Assembly (NCBI GenBank): GCA_023151145.1
Contig: JAKLJM010000037.1
Coordinates: 1 to 11,106, forward strand
Direction: 5' to 3'
Source: Bacteriovoracaceae bacterium
GTDB taxonomy: Bacteria; Bdellovibrionota; Bacteriovoracia; Bacteriovoracales; Bacteriovoracaceae
Length of the DNA: 11,106 bases
The translations under genes and the position numbers were made by a program. Within the stretch, counting starts at the first letter, position 1; each line of letters starts with the position of its first letter. The notes beneath the pieces are model-generated. The model worked only from the letters and a program-made list of their open reading frames with translations, made no database searches and had not been told where the DNA came from. This document shows positions 1 to 6,869 of this stretch, in pieces.

Positions 1-132
1 ACGGATACCATTCCACTCACAGATGAAGCTCGTCAGATTTCTAAAATTAAAGTTCTTTCAACTTCAGAGCTTTTATCTAAAGCAATACATAGAACATTTA
101 ACAATGATTCTGTAAGTTCACTTTTTATATAA
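1..132 (+). CDS. prs: Ribose-phosphate pyrophosphokinase, C-terminal end (partial)
   Basis: Reading frame 1 is open from the window edge to a TAA at 130-132 and gives 43 residues. They begin TDTIPL and end SVSSLFI. This matches the C-terminus of PRPP synthetase, where the T-D-T-I-P-L strand, a K-I-x-V-L-S segment, an E-L-L-x-x-A-I helix and a terminal SVSSLF are highly conserved. The enzyme makes 5-phosphoribosyl 1-diphosphate from ribose 5-phosphate and ATP in the cytoplasm, feeding nucleotide, histidine and tryptophan synthesis. The catalytic flexible loop and the PRPP-binding signature lie upstream of the window. pth starts 15 bases after the stop, so the two are probably co-transcribed. 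The identification rests only on this tail, but the tail is very characteristic. Confidence 0.93.
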   Translation, partial: TDTIPLTDEARQISKIKVLSTSELLSKAIHRTFNNDSVSSLFI

Positions 133-147
133 GCAAGGCACTCTTAA

Positions 148-717
148 ATGGATTTGTTAATTGTAGGCCTTGGTAATTATGGAAAGAAGTATGAATATAC
201 TCGCCATAATATTGGGTGGGATATTTTCGAGGAACTTAGTTTTTCAGGAAATCTCACATGGCAATCAAAGTTCAAGGCAGAATTCGCTCAAACAACTGTT
301 GGTAACTCAAAAATATATTTTTTAAAACCACAAACCTACATGAATTTAAGTGGAGAGTCGGTGGTTCCGTGTATGCAATTTTTTAAAATCCCAGTGGAAA
401 ACATCTTGGTTTGTCATGATGAACTGGACCTGCCTTTTGGCACAATTATGTTTAAAAATGGTGGTGGTTTAGCAGGACATAACGGATTAAAATCCATTGC
501 CGGTCTCCTTGGCACTACAGAATTTAAACGACTTAGAATCGGAATCGGCAGACCTCAGCATGGTGATGTTTCGAATTGGGTATTGTCAGGATATACGGGA
601 GAGGATAAAGACTTCTTTAGACCCTTTTTGCAAGAGACAGCAAAAGCTCTTGAGCTGTATATGAAAGATGGCTTTCAAAAAGCGGCGACACAATATAGTA
701 AAAAGAAATTAGTTTAA
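148..717 (+). CDS. pth: Peptidyl-tRNA hydrolase
   Basis: A 189-aa cytoplasmic protein, near the 194 aa of E. coli Pth. The enzyme cleaves the ester bond of peptidyl-tRNA released by abortive translation, recycling tRNA. The family residues are visible: N10 and the catalytic H20 in the N-terminal GLGNYGKKYEYTRHNIGW block, N66 in TYMNLSG, D91 in HDELDLPFG, and N112 in the GGGLAGHNGLKS block, followed by RLRIGIGRP. Together these cover the expected active-site His, Asp and the Asn residues that contact tRNA. The start is an ATG with an AAGG-type ribosome-binding site at about 134-138. The gene lies between prs and ychF with gaps of 15 and 16 bases, an arrangement common in bacteria, though rplY is missing from its frequent place before pth. 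Nothing in the sequence suggests damage. Confidence 0.97.
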   Translation: MDLLIVGLGNYGKKYEYTRHNIGWDIFEELSFSGNLTWQSKFKAEFAQTTVGNSKIYFLKPQTYMNLSGESVVPCMQFFKIPVENILVCHDELDLPFGTIMFKNGGGLAGHNGLKSIAGLLGTTEFKRLRIGIGRPQHGDVSNWVLSGYTGEDKDFFRPFLQETAKALELYMKDGFQKAATQYSKKKLV

Positions 718-733
718 TTAATAAGGAAAAATC

Positions 734-1843
734 ATGGGATTAAATTGTGGAATTGTAGGTTTACCAAACGTAGGGAAATCAACTTTGTTTTCAGCTATTA
801 CTTCAGCACCGGCAGAAGCCGCGAACTATCCATTTTGTACCATTGAGCCAAATGTTGGTGTGGTCGCAGTTGCAGATCCTCGCATGAAAAAGATTTGCGA
901 ACTAGTAGGCCCTGAAAAAGAAGTACCAACAATCGTTGAATTCGTCGATATCGCGGGCCTTGTAAAAGGTGCTTCAAAAGGTGAAGGTCTAGGAAACCAA
1001 TTCTTAGGACATATTCGTGCAGTAAACGCCATTGTTCACGTTGTAAGATGTTTTGAAGATGGAGATGTTATTCACGTTCACGGAAAAGTAAATCCAGCAG
1101 ATGACATTGAAACAATTAATCTTGAATTAGCTTATGCAGATTTAGAGGTGGTAGATAAAAAAATTGCCAACCTTCCAAAGCTCATGAAGTCACAAGATAA
1201 AAATATTTCTGGTAAAGCAAAAATCCAGGAGCCAATTCTTCATCAAGTAAAAGCTGAATTAGAAAAAGGTGTTGCCGCTAGAAATATTGATTTATCTAAA
1301 GAAGATAAAGCGGAAATGGCCGAACTCAATCTTATAACAATGAAGCCAGTGCTTTATTTATGTAACGTGGATGAAGCAGGGCTTTTAGAAGACAATGCAC
1401 ACGTAAAAGCAGTTTATGAGCTCGCCAAAAAAGAAGGCTCTGAAGCCATGAAGATTTGCGGTAAATTAGAATCTGAAATCGCCGCTCTTGAAACAGAAGA
1501 AGAGAAAAAAGAATTCATGGAAGCCGCAGGAATTGAAGCTTCTGGATTATCTATTTTAACCAAAAAAGCTTACGACATGTTAGGACTTAAGACCTATTTC
1601 ACCGCAGGTGTAAAAGAATGTAGAGCTTGGACATTTGAAGACGGCATGAAAGCACCACAATGCGCTGGTGTTATTCACTCAGACTTTGAACGTGGATTCA
1701 TTAAAGCTGAAGTTTATCACTACGAAGACCTCGTTCAGTATGGAACAGAGGCAAAAGTAAAAGAAGCTGGAAAGTTTCGTGTAGAAGGAAAAGAATACAT
1801 CGTTAAAGACGGTGATATTATGCACTTCAGATTTAACGTTTAA
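734..1843 (+). CDS. ychF: Redox-regulated Obg-like ATPase YchF
   Basis: A 369-aa protein, close to the 363 aa of E. coli YchF (EngD, OLA1 family). The family binds ribosomes and hydrolyses ATP rather than GTP, and is linked to translation quality and the oxidative-stress response. The P-loop GLPNVGKS is at residues 9-16. The switch region DIAGLVKGASKGEGLGNQF is at about 72-90. The G4 site reads NVDE (211-214) in place of the NKxD of true GTPases, the change associated with ATP use in this family. A coiled-coil-like helical insert covers about 125-200, and a TGS domain occupies about 284-367, ending in the usual DGDIMHFRFNV. AAGGA at 723-727 sits 6 bases before the ATG, only 16 bases after pth. 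Transcription should stop at the hairpin that begins 15 bases after the stop codon. Confidence 0.97.
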   Translation: MGLNCGIVGLPNVGKSTLFSAITSAPAEAANYPFCTIEPNVGVVAVADPRMKKICELVGPEKEVPTIVEFVDIAGLVKGASKGEGLGNQFLGHIRAVNAIVHVVRCFEDGDVIHVHGKVNPADDIETINLELAYADLEVVDKKIANLPKLMKSQDKNISGKAKIQEPILHQVKAELEKGVAARNIDLSKEDKAEMAELNLITMKPVLYLCNVDEAGLLEDNAHVKAVYELAKKEGSEAMKICGKLESEIAALETEEEKKEFMEAAGIEASGLSILTKKAYDMLGLKTYFTAGVKECRAWTFEDGMKAPQCAGVIHSDFERGFIKAEVYHYEDLVQYGTEAKVKEAGKFRVEGKEYIVKDGDIMHFRFNV

Positions 1844-1857
1844 TTTTCAACGCAACG

Positions 1858-1905
1858 AAAAGGTTCCAGGAACCCAAGGTTTGGGTTCCTGGAACCTTTT
1901 TTTTT
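1858..1905. terminator. Bidirectional intrinsic terminator between ychF and the transglycosylase gene
   Basis: Positions 1858-1877 are perfectly complementary to 1881-1900, a 20-bp stem with a 3-base loop (GGT). The + strand continues in T to 1905, giving nine T in a row with the stem end. On the - strand the stem ends in four T. It lies between two convergent genes (stops at 1843 and 1908), so it can serve both. Each arm is itself a palindrome, GGTTCC-A-GGAACC in the left arm and GGTTCC-T-GGAACC in the right. Confidence 0.93.
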
Positions 1906-1907
1906 AT

Positions 1908-3983
1908 CTATTTTGTTTCAGAGACTTTGAAGGTTTCATCCAGAGGAATTTTGACGTTAGTTTTACTCAATAGGATGTTGTAGAAAAAATTATTTCGGTA
2001 AATCAGTTTTACGTAATTTCTCGTTTCTTCATACGGGATAGATTCAATCGTTGAGAGCGGATCATTGTTTCTAAAAATTTCTTTTCTCCAGCGATCAATT
2101 CGATGTTCACCAGCATTGTAAGAAGCCAGTGTGTAAATTAAGTTTCCTTCAAAACGATCAACCAAAAGTTTTAAATATTTCGTTCCAATCGCGATATTGA
2201 TTTCTGGATCAACTAAATGTTTAACTTTAACTTTTTTATTAAATCGTTTGGCGGTTGCCGGCATTAATTGCATTAGTCCTTTGGCTCCAACACTTGAAGT
2301 TGCATGAGGGTTAAACGCCGACTCCTGTCGCATAAGCGAGATCACGATAAGTGGATCAAGTTCTTTCGAATTTTTCTTGATCAAATCAAAGTATTCAGTG
2401 GGAAAAATGAGTTTTACTAAACGCAAATTCATAGGAAAAGTGTTTTGGTCGACGTTGTCTTGAAACAACTTAAATGAAGAAATATATTTCCCTTGCTCGT
2501 TTAAATATTTGATCAAGTTAACGATTAAATACTCACGAAACTCTTGATAGCTTGTTTTCATTAAGCTTTGATCAAGCCCAGTTTCGTTGGTTAAGGTAAG
2601 TAAATAGCGCGACTCTAAAGCTCCAAAGCGATCAAAACCTAATCGGTGCCAAACGTTCATTCTTTTTATCGAATCAACTGTTTGGGCAGAAAGGTGAGCG
2701 AAATTAATTTTAATGGGATTATCTTTTAAGATTAATTTTTCAAGTAGTTCTTCTTCAGATTTAATTTTGCCATCTTTAGCGAAGTCTTTAAGTGCCACAA
2801 TGGAATAAAATGAAAATGGAGATTTGGTCATCATTTTATTTAATAACCCAGTACCTTTCTTTTCTTCACCTGTTTTAATTAAAGCAGTTGAAATCCAGTA
2901 CTGAACTTTTGAATCTAGTTTGTCGAAATTGTCGTACATCTTAAATTTTTGAGCGACTGCTTTAATTTTAGAAAAATCTTTGTTGATCACATGTGACCAA
3001 ATTAGGTGAAAATGTGATTCCGAATATTCAGAATCAGGAGCATAGGTTTTAGAAAGAATTAAGAGCTCTTGAGCTTCAGCATCTTTTCCTTTGTAGAAAA
3101 ATTCTTTTGCCGTAAGAACAATTGAACTCCATGCCCGCTTCTGTGGAATGAATGTTTTATTTTTATTGTAAAAAGAGACGGCAGAAAGGATGAGTTGTTT
3201 ACCGTTCGTGAAATCATCGGCCTGAACGGCAGCGACAGCATCTTTATAGAGTTTTAAAAATTCATCAAGATAATTTGCTTCAACAGCTTTTCCGGTGTTG
3301 GTCTTTGTTTGTGCCAATTTCTGGAATTTTTCATTGAGTTTTAAATGTTGAAGAATACTTTTTCCAGGAGTTGTACTGGCAATGATTGAGGCATCAATGA
3401 TGATATTAGAAATTTTCTGTAAATCCTGAGGATATTTTTTTAAGCTTTTTAAAAGTCGAGCAATCTCATCTTGCGGATCATCACCTTCAATATAGAAAGG
3501 AATAATCTGGGTGAAGTATTCAATTTCTTCACTAGAAAATCCCTTAAAGTTTTTAAGATTTGTATATTGCTGAACAAAGGCAGAACGACAAAAACGATCT
3601 AGCGCCAAATCGAAACGATGAACTAAAGAAGTTGTAAATTCATTTGGGGTTGTAGAAGAAAGACTGCAATCTTTCTTAAAGTCCGCAAAACTTTCAACTT
3701 TATATGCTTTATCGAGTCTTTCTAAGAAAGGATTCAAGATATCAAAACTGGTTTTTTTACCTTTTAGGGCCAAAACATTTTTGACTGTCTGTGTTTTTGC
3801 TTTTCCATCATTTAACTCTTGAAAAAGAGCAATAATATTTTTTCCAGCATTTAAATCTTGCTGGGCAAGATCTAGCTTAAAATAAACGTCGCTACTGTAC
3901 GCCTCTGGCATCAGATTAAGATTGGCACTAGCGAACAATGGAGAAAAAAGAAAGATGAATGGTACAATAAATAGTACTTTCAA
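1908..3983 (-). CDS. slt: Soluble lytic murein transglycosylase (Slt70-like, GH23)
   Basis: This 691-aa protein (from the TTG start chosen here) should cleave the MurNAc-GlcNAc bond of peptidoglycan in the periplasm, forming 1,6-anhydro ends. A Sec signal peptide is clear: K2, then the hydrophobic VLFIVPFIFLFSPLF, then a cleavage-like ASA-N; there is no lipobox cysteine. A long alpha-helical region of about 520 residues resembles the superhelical U/L domains of Slt70 and has TPR-like stretches. The C-terminal SLT domain contains the catalytic glutamate of MRQESAF (E554), then GLMQLMPATA (569-578), ASYNAG (620-625) and IPYEETRNYV (649-658), all hallmark motifs of family 1A. TTG at 3983-3981 is preferred because AGGGAGGT (3998-3991) precedes it by 7 bases and the product begins directly with a signal peptide. 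An upstream in-frame start at 4022 would put 13 polar residues ahead of it. It lies 54 bases downstream of the HAMP-like membrane protein gene, probably in one operon. Confidence 0.93.
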   Translation of the reverse strand: MKVLFIVPFIFLFSPLFASANLNLMPEAYSSDVYFKLDLAQQDLNAGKNIIALFQELNDGKAKTQTVKNVLALKGKKTSFDILNPFLERLDKAYKVESFADFKKDCSLSSTTPNEFTTSLVHRFDLALDRFCRSAFVQQYTNLKNFKGFSSEEIEYFTQIIPFYIEGDDPQDEIARLLKSLKKYPQDLQKISNIIIDASIIASTTPGKSILQHLKLNEKFQKLAQTKTNTGKAVEANYLDEFLKLYKDAVAAVQADDFTNGKQLILSAVSFYNKNKTFIPQKRAWSSIVLTAKEFFYKGKDAEAQELLILSKTYAPDSEYSESHFHLIWSHVINKDFSKIKAVAQKFKMYDNFDKLDSKVQYWISTALIKTGEEKKGTGLLNKMMTKSPFSFYSIVALKDFAKDGKIKSEEELLEKLILKDNPIKINFAHLSAQTVDSIKRMNVWHRLGFDRFGALESRYLLTLTNETGLDQSLMKTSYQEFREYLIVNLIKYLNEQGKYISSFKLFQDNVDQNTFPMNLRLVKLIFPTEYFDLIKKNSKELDPLIVISLMRQESAFNPHATSSVGAKGLMQLMPATAKRFNKKVKVKHLVDPEINIAIGTKYLKLLVDRFEGNLIYTLASYNAGEHRIDRWRKEIFRNNDPLSTIESIPYEETRNYVKLIYRNNFFYNILLSKTNVKIPLDETFKVSETK

Positions 3984-3990
3984 CAAAACG

Positions 3991-3998
3991 ACCTCCCT
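3991..3998 (-). promoter_or_regulatory. Shine-Dalgarno sequence that fixes the slt TTG start
   Basis: On the - strand this reads AGGGAGGT, the strongest Shine-Dalgarno match seen in the window. It lies 7 bases before the TTG at 3983 and 4 bases before another TTG at 3986. It is inside the longer reading frame that begins at 4022, so the longer start would leave it unused. Its position argues for the short form with an immediate signal peptide. Confidence 0.8.
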
Positions 3999-4037
3999 GT
4001 CGATATTGTTGGACGAAACCAAAGATTTTAAAATGTG

Positions 4038-4607
4038 CTAGCTTTCTTTAGAGTGAAAGCGATCTTGGATTTCGTTTAACTTAACAATAATTTCGTTTAA
4101 TACGACTCGTTTATCATCCGGAACAACGAGACTGAGATTGTTAATATAAGACGTTACTTCACTGATGTACATCAAATCTTTCTTGTAGTTCTCTTCGATA
4201 TAATCGAAGGTAACGTTGATGTCGTCTGCAATTTCATGAAAGTAATCACCTGACCTAAAAAACAATTTTCCACGAGGTTGTCCCTCGCGAATCATGCTTA
4301 GATGTTTTTGTAATTTGTATAATGGTCCAGCAATTTTATGAGAAAAGAAAACACAGATAAAAAAAGTTAATCCCGTGAATCCTAACTGCAGAAGAATGAG
4401 AAAAATAAAAAGCTGTGTGCGGCGAGTTTTATAATCAGCGGCAATATTTGGCAACATGCTTTCAAGGTGAGAAATGATGCTATTCATAAGCTCGTAAATG
4501 GTAAACGGATAGATAATACTTACCAAAAATAAGAGTGAACAAACAAAGAGGCTAAACTTTATTTGAAATCCGGGATTTATGAGATAAATTTTACGTCCAT
4601 TTGACAC
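4038..4607 (-). CDS. Two-TM inner-membrane protein with HAMP-like segment
   Basis: A 189-aa protein of unproven function. It has two hydrophobic helices, at about 16-37 and 66-88, separated by a short external loop of about 28 residues. After TM2 comes KIAGPLYKLQKHLSMIREGQ and then FFRSGDYFHEIADDINVTFDYIEENYKKD, which resembles the HAMP linker of chemoreceptors and sensor kinases (proline in the first helix, a connector, a second amphipathic helix). A further helical tail reaches the C-terminus. No kinase, cyclase or methyl-accepting domain follows, so it would be a stand-alone HAMP protein. The start is GTG, with GAGGA at 4616-4612 on the - strand. It is the first gene of a - strand pair with slt, which hints at a role in envelope or cell-wall work, but that is context only. 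Similar short HAMP proteins are annotated in Bdellovibrio relatives as chemotaxis-like proteins. Confidence 0.8.
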   Translation of the reverse strand: MSNGRKIYLINPGFQIKFSLFVCSLLFLVSIIYPFTIYELMNSIISHLESMLPNIAADYKTRRTQLFIFLILLQLGFTGLTFFICVFFSHKIAGPLYKLQKHLSMIREGQPRGKLFFRSGDYFHEIADDINVTFDYIEENYKKDLMYISEVTSYINNLSLVVPDDKRVVLNEIIVKLNEIQDRFHSKES

Positions 4608-4636
4608 AGAGTCCTCGATGAAAAAGCGTCCCTCTT

Positions 4637-4669
4637 AGTATAGTTTAATCCTAGATTCACTGCTATCAA
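4637..4669 (-). promoter_or_regulatory. Candidate sigma-70 promoter for the HAMP protein-slt pair
   Basis: On the - strand, TTGATA (4669-4664) could be a -35 element. It is followed by TAAACT (4647-4642) after 16 bases and by the better -10 hexamer TATACT (4642-4637) after 21 bases. Only the first spacing is near optimal, and only the second hexamer is close to TATAAT, so the exact -10 is uncertain. It lies in the 168-base divergent region between the two genes. I saw no convincing promoter for mrp on the other strand. Confidence 0.35.
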
Positions 4670-4775
4670 TTTTTCTATAAAAATTATGTTGATTGTTCTA
4701 CTCTAGTATCATGCTCAGTGCTTTTATTTTTAGGATTTGCCGAGTATTATAAACAGGTTTTAATAGGAGAATATT

Positions 4776-5933
4776 ATGAACCAAGATGTTGTAAATCGCT
4801 TAAGCGTAATGATAAACCCGCAAACGGGAAAAACCCTAAAAGAAGAAAATCGTATCGTTGAAATGAAACAAGACGAAAACGGTTTAATTTTTAAATATAA
4901 ACGTGATGGAATTTCTCCAGAATCAAAAAGAATCATTGAAAAAAAGATCATTGATGCTTTAGATGGGTTTGTGGCTGCTGATAAGATAAACGTCTTAACA
5001 GTATCGGAAAATTCTAATGATGTTTTTAAAGCAAAGCCAGTAGGGCCCAAAGCCCCAGAAGCAAAAGCGGAAATCAAGACAGGTCATGGTCCAACCGGAC
5101 AAGCCAAAAAACGCGTGGCTAATGTAAAAAAAGTTATTGCGGTTTCTTCGTGTAAAGGTGGAGTTGGTAAATCAACGGTTACAGTAAATTTAGGATTAGC
5201 GCTTAAAGCACAGGGGCATAAAGTTGGCTTCATTGATGCTGATGTTTATGGACCTTCTCTTCCTATGCTTTTAAATCATCGCCAAACAAAACCATCGGCA
5301 AATGATAATAAAAAAATTCTTCCAGTTGAAGCATTTGGAACAAAGTTTATTTCTTTTGGTTTATTTGTTAACGAAAGTGACCCAGTAATTTGGCGAGGAC
5401 CTATGCTTGGTGGAGTTTTGAATCAGTTTTTATTCGATGTTGATTGGGGAGAGCTCGATTACTTAATTATTGATTTACCACCTGGAACTGGAGATATGCA
5501 ATTATCTATGATCCAAGCCACTGATGTAGATGGTGTTGTTGTTGTTTCAACTCCGCAAGATGTAGCCGTTCTTGATACGAAGAAGGGATTACAAATGTTC
5601 AATCAAGTAAAAGTGCCAGTGATCGGTATGGTTGAAAACATGAGTTACTTTATTCCTGAAGATGCACCTCAAAAGAAATATTATATTTTTGGCCAAGATG
5701 GTGTGAAAAAAGCCGCTCAAGATTTAAGTGTAAAATTTTTAGCTGAAATTCCTTTAGAAGTTAGTGTACGTGAAGGTTCTGATAATGGTGAGCCTTATAT
5801 GACGAATACGAAAAATGAAGGCAAGCCAGTTTGGGAATCTTATCAAAAATTAGCGAGTGAAATAGATCATCATTTTTATCCAGAGAAAGATAAGGGCTCT
5901 TCGCCTGGCTTTTTCAAAAAATTGTTTTCATAA
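4776..5933 (+). CDS. mrp: Mrp/NBP35-family P-loop ATPase lacking the CxxC cluster motif
   Basis: A 385-aa cytoplasmic protein of the Mrp/ApbC/NBP35 family, whose members bind and transfer Fe-S clusters. The N-terminal 80 residues resemble a degenerate MIP18/DUF59 domain. A basic, Pro/Ala/Lys-rich linker (about 85-118) precedes the ATPase. The deviant Walker A motif is CKGGVGKST (126-134), with DADVYGPS at 154-161 and switch II IIDLPPGTGD at 231-240. VENMSYF (286-292) is where many Mrp proteins have a CxxC that bridges a cluster between two subunits. Here the following residues are IPEDAPQ. The only cysteine in the whole protein is C126, inside the P-loop. The C-terminus ends in a short amphipathic GFFKKLFS. 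ATG follows AGGAG (4765-4769) by 6 bases. The DUF4388-like gene starts 15 bases downstream and is probably co-transcribed. Family assignment is firm; Fe-S carrier function is doubtful. Confidence 0.93.
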   Translation: MNQDVVNRLSVMINPQTGKTLKEENRIVEMKQDENGLIFKYKRDGISPESKRIIEKKIIDALDGFVAADKINVLTVSENSNDVFKAKPVGPKAPEAKAEIKTGHGPTGQAKKRVANVKKVIAVSSCKGGVGKSTVTVNLGLALKAQGHKVGFIDADVYGPSLPMLLNHRQTKPSANDNKKILPVEAFGTKFISFGLFVNESDPVIWRGPMLGGVLNQFLFDVDWGELDYLIIDLPPGTGDMQLSMIQATDVDGVVVVSTPQDVAVLDTKKGLQMFNQVKVPVIGMVENMSYFIPEDAPQKKYYIFGQDGVKKAAQDLSVKFLAEIPLEVSVREGSDNGEPYMTNTKNEGKPVWESYQKLASEIDHHFYPEKDKGSSPGFFKKLFS

Positions 5934-5948
5934 ATTAAGGATAAAATT

Positions 5949-6497
5949 TTGGGCTTATTAGAAATCGTTAAAGAGCAAATTGATTTTGGATTTACTGGGA
6001 AAGTGAATATTTTAAGTTCACGTTCCCAGTTTCTTGGTGCGATTTTTTTAAAAGAAGGATTGTTAGTTGGGGCTCAGTTTCATGGTCAAACTGGAATTAA
6101 GGCCCTTAAAAAAGCAGTGTTTGAAGATGTTGATTCAAAAGACGTCTATAAATTTGTCGTTGAGCCAGAAATCGTCGATGAGTCTCATGTTCAATTTTCT
6201 GTAGAGTTTGATAGTCTTAAAAAAGAAATTCAAAAAGATTATGAAGTTTATCGTCAGTCCAAAAAATTACGCCCCCCTCAACACCTGGTCTTAGTGATTG
6301 CTCCAGAAATCGTTGTTAATAAAGATGAAGTAACTTACTCAGAATTTAAAGTCTTAGAAGTTATGACTGTTTATAATAAAGTTTCGGATATTTATGAACA
6401 TTGTGGTTTAGAAGAATTCGAAATTACTCAAGCACTAGTTGATTTAAGAAGAAAAAAGGCAATAAAAGTCTTCCAAAACGGATCAAATGTCCGATAG
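5949..6497 (+). CDS. DUF4388-like (PATAN-type) protein with winged-helix-like C-terminus
   Basis: A 182-aa cytoplasmic protein of unknown function. Residues 14-60 (FTGKVNILSSRSQFLGAIFL, then KEGLLVGAQFHGQTGIKALKKA) follow the DUF4388 pattern: a strand ending in G, then a 'G-x-I-x-F/L-x-x-G-x-L/V-x-A' core and a G-x-x-A helix. That domain is common in delta-proteobacterial and Bdellovibrio-type signalling proteins. A helical linker with many charged residues (about 85-107) leads to a C-terminal part (about 126-175) with the helix-helix-strand rhythm of a winged helix, as seen behind other DUF4388 domains. Whether it binds DNA or protein cannot be told. The start is TTG, supported by AAGGA at 5937-5941, 7 bases upstream; no ATG nearby would keep the domain whole. 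It overlaps nothing and follows mrp by 15 bases. Confidence 0.75.
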   Translation: MGLLEIVKEQIDFGFTGKVNILSSRSQFLGAIFLKEGLLVGAQFHGQTGIKALKKAVFEDVDSKDVYKFVVEPEIVDESHVQFSVEFDSLKKEIQKDYEVYRQSKKLRPPQHLVLVIAPEIVVNKDEVTYSEFKVLEVMTVYNKVSDIYEHCGLEEFEITQALVDLRRKKAIKVFQNGSNVR

Positions 6498-6517
6498 AAT
6501 TCTTGAGTGCATATTCT

Positions 6518-6530
6518 AAACTCGGAGTTT
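6518..6530. promoter_or_regulatory. Palindrome covering the ribosome-binding site of the RHH gene
   Basis: AAACTC-G-GAGTTT is a perfect 6-bp inverted repeat around a single central G. It ends 3 bases before the ATG at 6534 and includes the GGAG (6524-6527) that serves as ribosome-binding site. Ribbon-helix-helix dimers often bind palindromes close to their own gene, so this is a candidate autoregulatory operator. The same symmetry could arise by chance in a short AT-rich stretch. Confidence 0.35.
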
Positions 6531-6533
6531 GAA

Positions 6534-6710
6534 ATGAAAGGTCAATTACACAATCAAGGTGAACTAAAAGAGCTAAAGGTAAAAATCGAAAAAGAAATTG
6601 TTGATTCAGTTGAAAGAATGGCAAAAAACAGCAATCTTACAATTGATGAAATCGTTGTTATTGCGCTGAAAAGATACAGAGCAAGTCACACAGATTTAGA
6701 TAAAAAATAA
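6534..6710 (+). CDS. Small ribbon-helix-helix (CopG/Arc-like) protein
   Basis: A 58-aa protein with the ribbon-helix-helix pattern. A short basic strand (KELKVKIEKE, about 11-20) is followed by a first helix (IVDSVERMAKNSN, about 21-33), a turn with LTIDE, and a second helix (EIVVIALKRYRAS, about 38-50). This matches CopG/Arc/MetJ-type transcription regulators, which dimerise through the strand and contact DNA with it. The ATG at 6534 is preferred over the in-frame GTG at 6507 because GGAG lies 6 bases upstream of the ATG, while the GTG has no Shine-Dalgarno sequence. It lies 36 bases after the DUF4388-like gene and is followed by a hairpin, so it may be the last gene of the mrp unit. No toxin gene of a toxin-antitoxin pair lies beside it. 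Targets are unknown. Confidence 0.72.
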   Translation: MKGQLHNQGELKELKVKIEKEIVDSVERMAKNSNLTIDEIVVIALKRYRASHTDLDKK

Positions 6711-6746
6711 TTAGCATTAGGTTACTTTTTTACTCAAGCTTTATTC

Positions 6747-6771
6747 AGAGAGTGCGCGAGCACTCTCTTTC
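6747..6771 (+). terminator. Hairpin, probable terminator after the RHH gene
   Basis: AGAGAGTGC (6747-6755) pairs perfectly with GCACTCTCT (6760-6768) around a GCGA loop, which is of the stable GNRA tetraloop type. Only a short, interrupted T tract follows (TT-C-TT), so termination may be moderate. Position, 37 bases after the stop codon, fits the end of the mrp/DUF4388/RHH transcript. Confidence 0.7.
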
Positions 6772-6869
6772 TTAAATAAAAATCAAGAATAAATTAAATA
6801 AAATCCACTAAAAATTACCATAAATATGACGAAATTGTCTCAACTCAAAGATTGGAGATATTACGTTTA

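Noticed and set aside
3984..4022. Longer N-terminus of the lytic transglycosylase
   Set aside because: It would put 13 polar or charged residues before the signal peptide and leave the strong AGGGAGGT unused.
4689..4709. Sigma-70 promoter for mrp
   Set aside because: TTGATT and TATCAT are present, but only 12 bases apart, and no better pair with acceptable spacing was found in the divergent region.
4760..5077. 105-aa open frame on the - strand
   Set aside because: Antisense to the start of mrp; the mrp frame has a good ribosome-binding site and domain matches, and this one has neither.
6507..6533. Longer GTG-started form of the RHH protein
   Set aside because: No Shine-Dalgarno sequence precedes the GTG, while GGAG sits 6 bases before the ATG at 6534 and the RHH fold is complete from there.
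6534..6710. Antitoxin of a toxin-antitoxin pair
   Set aside because: RHH proteins are often antitoxins, but no small toxin-like frame adjoins it: upstream is the DUF4388-like gene and downstream a hairpin.
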